Assembly: GCA_911728455.2 (NCBI GenBank)
Contig: OU452234.1
Span: forward strand, 12,610,031-12,674,030
Direction: 5' to 3'
Length of the DNA stretch: 64,000 nt
From: Marthasterias glacialis
Taxonomy: Eukaryota > Echinodermata > Asteroidea > Forcipulatida > Asteriidae
The notes below the pieces were generated by a model. The model was not told the origin of the DNA. It saw only the letters and a program-made list of their open reading frames with translations, and searched no databases. Shown here piece by piece: positions 1 through 8,598 of the stretch. Positions within the stretch are counted from its first letter, which is position 1. Every line of letters begins with the position of its first letter. The translations under genes and the position numbers were made by a program.

Positions 1-2551
1 AGTTTGTTGGACACATCTCGGCAGAGCCGCCCGCATCGACTGATTCTATGAAAATCACTTTTGAAAATGGGTCAAAACTTAAAATTTCTCACAGGGAGCT
101 CCCTGTGAGCACTCGCACTTTTGGTCAAAATTTTTTTATGCGATTTTATGATAGAAATTGATAGAGTAGACATCACTGAAGAGGGTTTGTGTGTGGGGAA
201 GGGGTCAATTCGCAATATTTGGGCAAATAGCAATATTTAGGTCAACTCTGACGTCACCAAGATGGCCGAAAAAAGCTGGCTAGCTCCCGAACTAACGCGA
301 GTTGGGACCTCTAGTTTGTTGGACACGTCTCGGCAGAGCCGCCCGCATCGACTGATTCCATGAAAATCACTTTTGAAAATGGGTCAAAAATTAAAATTTC
401 TCACAGGGAGCTCCCTGTGAGCACTCGCACTTTTGGTCAAAATTTTTTGATGCGATTTTATGATAGAAATTGATAGAGTAGACATCACTGAAGAGGGTTT
501 GTGTGTGGGGAAGGGGTCAATTCGCAATATTTGGGCAAATAGCAATATTTAGGTCAACTCTGACGTCACCAAGATGGCCGAAAAAAGCTGGCTAGCTCCC
601 GAACTAACGCGAGTTGGGACCTCTAGTTTGTTGGACACGTCTTGGGAGAGCCGCCCGCATCGACTGATTCCATGAAAATCACTTTTGAAAATGGGTCAAA
701 AATTAAAATTTCTCACAGGGAGCTCCCTGTGAGCACTCGCACTTTTGGTCAAAAATTTTTTATGCGATTTTATGATAGAAATTGATAGAGTAGACATCAC
801 TGAAGAGGGTTTGTGTGTGGGGAAGGGGTCAATTCGCAATATTTGGGCAAATAGCAATATTTAGGTCAACTCTGACGTCACCAAGATTGCCGAAAAAAGC
901 AGGCTAGCTCCCGAACTAACGCGAGTTGGGACCTCTAGTTTGTTGGACACGTCTCGGAAGAGCCGCCCGCATCGATTGATTCCATGAAAATCACTTTTGA
1001 AAATGGGTCAAAAATTAAATTTTCTCACAGGGAGCTCTCTGTGAGCACTCGCACTTTTGGTCAAAATTTTTTTATGCGATTTTATGATAGAAATTGATAG
1101 AGTAGACATCACTGAAGAGGGTTTGTGTGTGGGGAAGGGGTCAATTTGCAATATTTGGGCAAATAGCAATATTTAGGTCAACTCTGACGTCACCAAGATG
1201 GCCGAAAAAAGCTGGCTAGCTCCCGAACTAACGCGAGTTGGGACCTCTAGTTTGTTGGACACGTCTCGGAAGAGCCGCCCGCATCGACTGATTCCATGAA
1301 AATCACTTTTGAAAATGGGTCAAAAATTAAAATTTCTCACAGGGAGCTCCCTGTGAGCACTCGCACTTTTGGTCAACAATTTTTTATGCGATTTTATGAT
1401 AGGAATTGATTGAGTAGACATCACTGAAGAGGGTTTGTGTGTGGGGAAGGGGTCAATTCGCAATATTTGGGCAAATAGCAATATTTAGGTCAACTCTGAC
1501 GTCACCAAGATGGCCGGAAAAAGCTGGCTAGATCCCGAACTAACGCGAGTTGGGACCTCTAGTTTGTTGGACACGTCTCGGCAGAGCCGCCCGCATCGAC
1601 TGATTCCATGAAAATCACTTTTGAAAAAGGGTCAAAAATTAAAATTTCTCACAGGGAGCTTCCCTGTGAGCACTCGCACTTTTGGTCAAAAATTTTTTAT
1701 GCGATTTAATGATAGAAATTGATAGAGTAGACATCACTGAAGAGGGTTTGTGTGTGGGGAAGGGGTCAATTCGCAATATTTGGGCAAATAGCAATATTTA
1801 GGTCAACTCTGACGTCACCAAGATGGCCGAAAAAAGCTGGCTAGCTCCCGAACTAACGCGAGTTGGGACCTCTAGTTTGCTGGACACGTCTCGGAAGAGC
1901 CGCCCGCATCGACTGATTCCATGAAAATCACTTTTGAAAATGGGTCAAAAATTAAAATTTCTCACAGGGAGCTCCCTGTGAGCACTCGCACTTTTGGTCA
2001 AAAATTTTTTATGCGATTTATGATAGAAATTGATTGAGTAGACATCACTGAAGAGGGTTTGTGTGTGGGGAAGGGGTCAATTCGCAATATTTGGGCAAAT
2101 AGCAATATTTAGATCAACTCTGACGTCACCAAGATGGCCGAAAAAAGCTGGCAAGCTCCCGAACTAACGCGAGTTGGGACCTCTAGTTTGTTGGACACGT
2201 CTCGGAAGAGCCGCCCGCATCGACTGATTCCATGAAAATCACTTTTGAAAATGGCTCAAAAATTAAAATTTCTCACAGGGAGCTCCCTGTGAGCACTCGC
2301 ACTTTTGGTCAAAAATTTTTTATGCGATTTTATGATAGAAATTGAAAGAGTAGACATCACTGAAGAGGGTTTGTGTGTGGGGAAGGGGTCAATTCGCAAC
2401 ATTTGGGCAAATAGCAATATTTAGGTCAACTATGACGTCACCAAGATGGCCGAAAAAAGCTGGCTAGCTCCCGAACTAACGCGAGTTGGGACCTCTAGTT
2501 TGTTGGACACGTCTCGGGAGAGCCGCCCGCATCGACTGATTCCATGAAAAT

Positions 2552-2629
2552 CACTTTTGAAAATGGGTCAAAAATTAAAATTTCTCACAGGGAGCTCCCT
2601 GTGAGCACTCGCACTTTTGGTCAAAAATT
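2552..2629 (+). repeat. Internal duplication: CACTTTTG with GGTCAAAAATT
   Basis: CACTTTTG occurs at 2552-2559 and 2612-2619, and GGTCAAAAATT at 2566-2576 and 2619-2629. The offsets are 60 and 53 bp. The two halves flank the 22-bp palindrome. The order is the same in both, which suggests that the present monomer arose partly by an old internal duplication, followed by loss of about 7 bp from the second half or its gain in the first. The A-tracts in both copies would favour curved DNA. Confidence 0.5.
2584..2605. repeat. Perfect 22-bp palindrome (in most monomers)
   Basis: An 11-base arm CTCACAGGGAG is followed at once by its exact reverse complement, with no spacer; the centre is the SacI site GAGCTC. 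It can extrude as a hairpin or cruciform. It is intact in most of the array. Fifteen monomers have lost 11 bp here, one has a templated rearrangement (6276-6294), one has an inserted T (near 1659), and several carry central base changes (for example C at 21450 and G at 24237) that would leave two 10-bp arms around a 2-base centre. Palindrome and breakage are seen directly; a biological role is not shown. Confidence 0.95.
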
Positions 2630-2678
2630 TTTTATGCGATTTTATGATAGAAATTGATAGAGTAGACATCACTGAAGA

Positions 2679-2700
2679 GGGTTTGTGTGTGGGGAAGGGG
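2679..2700 (+). repeat. G-rich tract with three G-runs
   Basis: The tract is GGG, then TTTGTGTGT, then GGGG, AA and GGGG. It has three runs of at least three G, one short of a standard intramolecular three-tetrad G-quadruplex, though a two-tetrad or intermolecular form is possible. The tract is among the least variable parts of the monomer. Rare changes include GTGTATG near 3000, GGAAGGAG near 19071, and T to C giving GCGTGTG in a set of units between 33 and 46 kb. Confidence 0.5.
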
Positions 2701-2703
2701 TCA

Positions 2704-2720
2704 ATTCGCAATATTTGGGC
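2704..2720 (+). promoter_or_regulatory. CENP-B-box-like 17-bp element
   Basis: The sequence ATTCGCAATATTTGGGC aligns without gaps to the mammalian CENP-B box nTTCGnnnnAnnCGGGn. Eight of the nine fixed bases match: TTCG, the central A and GGG. The only mismatch is T for C in the second CpG (position 2716), which is what CpG deamination would give. The element is present in nearly all monomers. Exceptions are 3-bp deletions in the monomers starting at 16380, 17313 and 19806, a TTCG to TTTG change near 1147, and GGG to GAG near 28693 and 32726. By rough calculation an 8-of-9 match somewhere in a random 312-bp unit on either strand has about a 7% chance, so this is suggestive only. Confidence 0.4.
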
Positions 2721-2737
2721 AAATAGCAATATTTAGG
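2708..2737 (+). repeat. Internal direct repeat, 18-bp offset
   Basis: GCAATATTTGGG at 2708-2719 recurs as GCAATATTTAGG at 2726-2737, 11 of 12 bases identical, 18 bp apart. The first copy overlaps the CENP-B-box-like element. A 3-bp loss inside the first copy gives the 309-bp monomers at 16380, 17313 and 19806. Confidence 0.8.
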
Positions 2738-2744
2738 TCAACTC

Positions 2745-2763
2745 TGACGTCACCAAGATGGCC
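2745..2763 (+). promoter_or_regulatory. CRE palindrome plus YY1-like site
   Basis: TGACGTCA is the full 8-bp cAMP response element bound by CREB/ATF proteins. It runs straight into CCAAGATGGCC, which contains the AAGATGGC core recognised by YY1-type zinc fingers. The pair recurs in nearly all monomers; exceptions I saw are CAGACGTCA near 20050 and TAACGTCA near 43363 in the CRE, and ATGG to AAGG near 28735 and 32768, or to ATAG or ATCG in several right-half units, in the second site. An AGGTCA nuclear-receptor-like half-site lies just upstream in units that keep G at the GGTCAAC position. The motif match is certain. Factor binding or transcription of the satellite is inference. Confidence 0.45.
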
Positions 2764-2780
2764 GAAAAAAGCTGGCTAGC

Positions 2781-2803
2781 TCCCGAACTAACGCGAGTTG
2801 GGA
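2781..2803. repeat. Bulged inverted repeat at monomer end
   Basis: Arm TCCCGAACT pairs with AGTTGGGA around the loop AACGCG, leaving one bulged G. The commonest changes in this block fall on the last loop base (G to A giving GCAAGTT, and G to T giving GCTAGTT) and leave the AGTTGGGA arm intact. In the units around 6165 and 15730, CCCGAACT has become CCCCAACT, which makes a seven-pair stem without the bulge. The pairing is weak to moderate. I see no tRNA or terminator signature. Confidence 0.5.
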
Positions 2804-4671
2804 CCTCTAGTTTGTTGGACACGTCTCGGGAGAGCCGCCCGCATCGACTGATTCCATGAAAATCACTTTTGAAAATGGGTCAAAAATTAAAATTTCTCAC
2901 AGGGAGCTCCCTGTGAGCACTCGCACTTTTGGTCAACAATTTTTTATGCGATTTTATGATAGAAATTGATTGAGTAGACATCACTGAAGAGGGTTTGTGT
3001 ATGGGGAAGGGGTCAATTCGCAATATTTGGGCAAATAGCAATATTTAGGTCAACTCTGACGTCACCAAGATGGCCGAAAAAAGCTGGCTAGCTCCCGAAC
3101 TAACGCGAGTTGGGACCTCTAGTTTGTTGGACACGTCTCGGAAGAGCCGCCCGCATCGACTGATTCCATGAAAATCACTTTTGAAAATGGGTCAAAAATT
3201 AAAATTTCTCACAGGGAGCTCCCTGTGAGCACTCGCACTTTTGGTCAAAAATTTTTTATGCGGTTTTGTATGATAGAAATTGATAGAGTAGACATCACTG
3301 AAGAGGGTTTGTGTGTGGGGAAGGGGTCAATTCGCAATATTTGGGCAAATAGCAATATTTAGGTCAACTCTGACGTCACCAAGATGGCCGAAAAAAGCTG
3401 GCTAGCTCCCGAACTAACGCGAGTTGGGACCTCTAGTTTGTTGGACACGTCTCGGGAGAGCCGCCCGCATCGACTGATTCCATGAAAATCACTTTTGAAA
3501 ATGGGTCAAAAATTAAAATTTCTCACAGGGAGCACTCGCACTTTTGGTCAAAATTTTTTTATGCGATTTTATGATAGAAATTGATAGAGTAGACATCACT
3601 GAAGAGGGTTTGTGTGTGGGGAAGGGGTCAATTCGCAATATTTGGGCAAATAGCAATATTTAGGTCAACTCTGACGTCACCAAGATGGCCGAAAAAAGCT
3701 GGCTAGCTCCCGAACTAACGCGAGTTGGGACCTCTAGTTTGTTGGACACGTCTCGGAAGAGCCGCCCGCATCGACTGATTCCATGAAAATCACTTTTGAA
3801 AATGGGTCAAAAATTAAAATTTCTCACAGGGAGCTCCCTGTGAGCACTCGCACTTTTGGTCAAAAATTTTTTATGCGATTTTATGATAGAAATTGATTGA
3901 GTAGACATCACTGAAGAGGGTTTGTGTGTGGGGAAGGGGTCAATTCGCAATATTTGGGCAAATAGCAATATTTAGGTCAACTCTGACGTCACCAAGATGG
4001 CCGAAAAAAGCTGGCTAGCTCCCGAACTAACGCGAGTTGGGACCTCTAGTTTGTTGGACACGTCTCGGCAGAGCCGCCCGCATCGACTGATTCCATGAAA
4101 ATCACTTTTGAAAATGGGTCAAAAATTAAAATTTCTCACAGGGAGCTCCCTGTGAGCACTCGCACTTTTGGTCAAAAATTTTTTATGCGATTTTATGATA
4201 GAAATTGATTGAGTAGACATCACTGAAGAGGGTTTGTGTGTGGGGAAGGGGTCAATTCGCAATATTTGGGCAAATAGCAATATTTAGGTCAACTCTGACG
4301 TCACCAAGATGGCCGAAAAAAGCTGGCTAGCTCCCCCACTAACGCGAGTTGGGACCTCTAGTTTGTTGGACACGTCTCGGGAGAGCCGCCCGCATCGACT
4401 GATTCCATGAAAATCACTTTTGAAAATGGGTCAAAAATTAAAATTTCTCACAGGGAACTCCCTGTGAGCACTCGCACTTTTGGTCAACAATTTTTTATGC
4501 GATTTTATGATAGAAATTGATTGAGTAGACATCACTGAAGAGGGTTTGTGTGTGGGGAAGGGGTCAATTCGCAATATTTGGGCAAATAGCAATATTTAGG
4601 TCAACTCTGACGTCACCAAGATGGCCGAAAAAAGCTGGCTAGCTCCCGAACTAAGGCGAGTTGGGACCTCT

Positions 4672-7600
4672 AGTTTGTTGGACACGTCTCGGAAGAGCCG
4701 CCCGCATCGACTGATTCCATGAAAATCACTTTTGAAAATGGGTCAAAAATTAAAATTTCTCACAGGGAGCACTCGCACTTTTGGTCAAAAATTTTTTATG
4801 CGATTTTATGATAGAAATTGATAGAGTAGACATCACTGAAGAGGGTTTGTGTGTGGGGAAGGGGTCAATTCGCAATATTTGGGCAAATAGCAATATTTAG
4901 GTCAACTCTGACGTCACCAAGATGGCCGAAAAAAGCTGGCTAGCTCCCGAACTAACGCGAGTTGGGACCTCTAGTTTGTTGGACACGTCTCGGAAGAGCC
5001 GCCCGCATCGGCTGATTCCATGAAAATCACTTTTGAAAATGGGTCAAAAATTAAAATTTCTCACAGGGAGCACTCGCACTTTTGGTCAAAAATTTTTTAT
5101 GCGATTTTATGATAGAAATTGATAGAGTAGACATCACTGAAGAGGGTTTGTGTGTGGGGAAGGGGTCAATTCGCAATATTTGGGCAAATAGCAATATTTA
5201 GGTCGAATCTGACGTCACCAAGATGGCCGAAAAAAGCTGGCTAGCTCCCGAACTAACGCGAGTTGGGACCTCTAGTTTGTTGGACACGTCTCGGGAGAGC
5301 CGCCCGCATCGACTGATTCCATGAAAATCACTTTTGAAAATGGGTCAAAAATTAAAATTTCTCACAGGGAGCACTCGCACTTTTGGTCAAAAATTTTTTA
5401 TGCGATTTTATGATAGAAATTGATAGAGTAGACATCACTGAAGAGGGTTTGTGTGTGGGGAAGGGGTCAATTCGCAATATTTGGGCAAATAGCAATATTT
5501 AGGTCAACTCTGACGTCACCAAGATGGCCGAAAAAAGCTGGCTAGCTCCCGAACTAACGCGAGTTGGGACCTCTAGTTTGTTGGACACGTCTCGGAAGAG
5601 CCGCCCGCATCGGCTGATTCCATGAAAATCACTTTTGAAAATGGGTCAAAAATTAAAATTTCTCACAGGGAGCACTCGCACTTTTGGTCAAAAATTTTTT
5701 ATGCGATTTTATGATAGAAATTGATTGAGTAGACATCACTGAAGAGGGTTTGTGTGTGGGGAAGGGGTCAATTCGCAATATTTGGGCAAATAGCAATATT
5801 TAGTTCAACTCTGACGTCACCAAGATGGCCGAAAAAAGCTGGCTAATCCCGAACTAACGCGAGTTGGGACCTCTAGTTTGTTGGACACGTCTCGGAAGAG
5901 CCGCCCGCATCGACTGATTCCATGAAAATCACTTTTGAAAATGGGTCAAAAATTAAAATTTCTCACAGGGAGCTCCCTGTGAGCACTCGCACTTTTGGTC
6001 AAAAATTTTTCATGCGATTTTATGATAGAAATTGATTGAGTAGACATCACTGAAGAGGGTTTGTGTGTGGGGAAGGGGTCAATTCGCAATATTTGGGCAA
6101 ATAGCAATATTTAGGTCAACTCTGACGTCACCAAGATGGCCGAAAAAAGCTGGCTAGCTCCCCAACTAACGCGAGTTGGGACCTCTAGTTTGTTGGACAC
6201 GTCTCGGCAGAGCCGCCCGCATCGACTGATTCCATGAAAATCACTTTTGAAAATGGGTCAAAAATTAAAATTTCTCGAGTGCTGTGAGCACTCGCACTTT
6301 TGGTCAAAAATTTTTTATGCGATTTTATGATAGAAATTGATTGAGTAGACATCACTGAAGAGGGTTTGTGTGTGGGGAAGGGGTCAATTCGCAATATTTG
6401 GGCAAATAGCAATATTTAGGTCAACTCTGACGTCACCAAGATGGCCGAAAAAAGCTGGCTAGCTCCCGAACTAAGGCGAGTTGGGACCTCTAGTTTGTTG
6501 GACACGTCTCGGAAGAGCCGCCCGCATCGACTGATTCCATGAAAATCACTTTTGAAAATGGGTCAAAAATTAAAATTTCTCACAGGGAGCACTCGCACTT
6601 TTGGTCAAAAATTTTTTATGCGATTTTATGATAGAAATTGATAGAGTAGACATCACTGAAGAGGGTTTGTGTGTGGGGAAGGGGTCAATTCGCAATATTT
6701 GGGCAAATAGCAATATTTAGGTCAACTCTGACGTCACCAAGATGGCCGAAAAAAGCTGGCTAGCTCCCGAACTAACGCGAGTTGGGACCTCTAGTTTGTT
6801 GGACACGTCTCGGAAGAGCCGCCCGCATCGGCTGATTCCATGAAAATCACTTTTGAAAATGGGTCAAAAATTAAAATTTCTCACAGGGAGCACTCGCACT
6901 TTTGGTCAAAATTTTTTTATGCGATTTTATGATAGAAATTGATAGAGTAGACATCACTGAAGAGGGTTTGTGTGTGGGGAAGGGGTCAATTCGCAATATT
7001 TGGGCAAATAGCAATATTTAGGTCGAATCTGACGTCACCAAGATGGCCGAAAAAAGCTGGCTAGCTCCCCCACTAACGCGAGTTGGGACCTCTAGTTTGT
7101 TGGACACGTCTCGGGAGAGCCGCCCGCATCGACTGATTCCATGAAAATCACTTTTGAAAATGGGTCAAAAATTAAAATTTCTCACAGGGAGCACTCGCAC
7201 TTTTGGTCAAAAATTTTTTATGCGATTTTATGATAGAAATTGATAGAGTAGACATCACTGAAGAGGGTTTGTGTGTGGGGAAGGGGTCAATTCGCAATAT
7301 TTGGGCAAATAGCAATATTTAGGTCAACTCTGACGTCACCAAGATGGCCGAAAAAAGCTGGCTAGCTCCCGAACTAAGGCGAGTTGGGACCTCTAGTTTG
7401 TTGGACACGTCTCGGAAGAGCCGCCCGCATCGACTGATTCCATGAAAATCACTTTTGAAAATGGGTCAAAAATTAAAATTTCTCACAGGGAGCACTCGCA
7501 CTTTTGGTCAAAAATTTTTTATGCGATTTTATGATAGAAATTGATAGAGTAGACATCACTGAAGAGGGTTTGTGTGTGGGGAAGGGGTCAATTCGCAATA

Positions 7601-8297
7601 TTTGGGCAAATAGCAATATTTAGGTCAACTCTGACGTCACCAAGATGGCCGAAAAAAGCTGGCTAGCTCCCGAACTAACGCGAGTTGGGACCTCTAGTTT
7701 GTTGGACACGTCTCGGAAGAGCCGCCCGCATCGGCTGATTCCATGAAAATCACTTTTGAAAATGGGTCAAAAATTAAAATTTCTCACAGGGAGCACTCGC
7801 ACTTTTGGTCAAAATTTTTTTATGCGATTTTATGATAGAAATTGATAGAGTAGACATCACTGAAGAGGGTTTGTGTGTGGGGAAGGGGTCAATTCGCAAT
7901 ATTTGGGCAAATAGCAATATTTAGGTCGAATCTGACGTCACCAAGATGGCCGAAAAAAGCTGGCTAGCTCCCCCACTAACGCGAGTTGGGACCTCTAGTT
8001 TGTTGGACACGTCTCGGGAGAGCCGCCCGCATCGACTGATTCCATGAAAATCACTTTTGAAAATGGGTCAAAAATTAAAATTTCTCACAGGGAGCACTCG
8101 CACTTTTGGTCAAAAATTTTTTATGCGATTTTATGATAGAAATTGATAGAGTAGACATCACTGAAGAGGGTTTGTGTGTGGGGAAGGGGTCAATTCGCAA
8201 TATTTGGGCAAATAGCAATGTTTAGGTCAACTCTGACGTCACCAAGATGGCCGAAAAAAGCTGGCTAGCTCCCGAACTAACGCGAGTTGGGACCTCT
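4672..8297 (+). repeat. 903-bp trimer higher-order repeat (three copies)
   Basis: Three 301-bp units form a 903-bp unit at 4672-5574, 6492-7394 and 7395-8297. Within each, unit 1 has CGGAAGAG with CGACTG, unit 2 has CGGCTG and then GGTCGAATC, and unit 3 has CGGGAGAG. The last two copies are in direct tandem. The first is separated from them by units at 5575, 5875 and 6187. Small differences (for example CTCCCCCAC after unit 2 in the last two copies only) show that the last two copies are the most recent. Confidence 0.85.
6276..6294. repeat. Rearranged palindrome with a new hairpin
   Basis: In the unit at 6187 the palindrome has been replaced. The sequence now reads CGAGTGCT, GTG, AGCACTCG: an 8-bp perfect inverted repeat with a 3-base loop. 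The new left arm is the reverse complement of the neighbouring AGCACTCG present in every monomer, so it looks copied from the opposite strand. The net change is minus 7 bp (unit length 305). The frame shift creates the minus-strand open frame at 6185-6412, which is not evidence for a gene. Confidence 0.85.
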
Positions 8298-8598
8298 AGT
8301 TTGTTGGACACGTCTCGGAAGAGCCGCCCGCATCGGCTGATTCCATGAAAATCACTTTTGAAAATGGGTCAAAAATTAAAATTTCTCACAGGGAGCACTC
8401 GCACTTTTGGTCAAAAATTTTTTATGCGATTTTATGATAGAAATTGATAGAGTAGACATCACTGAAGAGGGTTTGTGTGTGGGGAAGGGGTCAATTCGCA
8501 ATATTTGGGCAAATAGCAATATTTAGGTCAACTCTGACGTCACCAAGATGGCCGAAAAAAGCTGGCTAGCTCCCGAACTAACGCGAGTTGGGACCTCT

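Larger units (their letters stand above)
2497..2808 (+). repeat. Reference monomer (close to consensus)
   Basis: This unit matches the commonest base at nearly every position, so it serves here as coordinate reference. Composition by hand count is A 91, T 84, G 77, C 60 (43.9% GC) with 13 CpG. Order of landmarks: variable start with GTCTCGG(A/G/C)AG; GC-rich GCCGCCCGC; A/T-rich block with GGTCAAAAATT; 22-bp palindrome; second GGTCAAAAATT and an A5T6 tract; GATAGA pair; G-rich tract; CENP-B-box-like element; AATATTT direct repeats; CRE and YY1-like site; stem-loop at the end. Length 312 is divisible by 3, but all frames contain stops, so the array has no long open frame. Confidence 0.95.
1..3434 (+). 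repeat. Left block: diverse 312-bp monomers
   Basis: Eleven units start at 1, 313, 625, 937, 1249, 1561, 1874, 2185, 2497, 2809 and 3121. They are mostly 312 bp, with single indels giving 313 bp (inserted T in the palindrome near 1659), 311 bp (lost T near 2019) and 314 bp (two extra bases near 3267). Many substitutions are private to one unit, and I could not find a clear higher-order repeat here. All units keep G at the GGTCAAC or GATCAAC position, unlike the right half of the window. The open frame at 3168-3362 results only from the 2-bp insertion. Confidence 0.9.
3435..8598 (+). repeat. Block rich in the 301-bp one-arm-deleted subfamily
   Basis: Twelve of the seventeen units lack the 11-base right arm of the palindrome: those starting at 3435, 4672, 4973, 5274, 5575 (300 bp, with one further lost base) and 6492, 6793, 7094, 7395, 7696, 7997, 8298. 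The junction is CTCACAGGGAG joined to CACTCGCAC. GAGC occurs at both deletion ends, so slippage over 4 bp of microhomology can explain it. Full-length units at 3736, 4048, 4360 and 5875 and the rearranged unit at 6187 are interspersed. Several units carry CGGCTG for CGACTG and GGTCGAATC for GGTCAACTC, which mark trimer copies. Confidence 0.95.

Noticed and set aside
2521-2537. Second CENP-B-like match on the opposite strand around GCCGCCCGCATCGACTGATT
   Set aside because: It fits only about seven of the nine fixed bases, which is expected by chance in a unit of this length.
2681-2700. Telomere-like repeat in the TTTGTGTGTGGGG segment
   Set aside because: It is a single short stretch per 312-bp unit and not a tandem telomeric motif.
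2775-2808. tRNA-like or SINE-like promoter at the stem-loop
   Set aside because: GAGTTGGGACC superficially resembles part of a tRNA, but the B-box GGTTCGANTCC, the A-box and a cloverleaf are absent.
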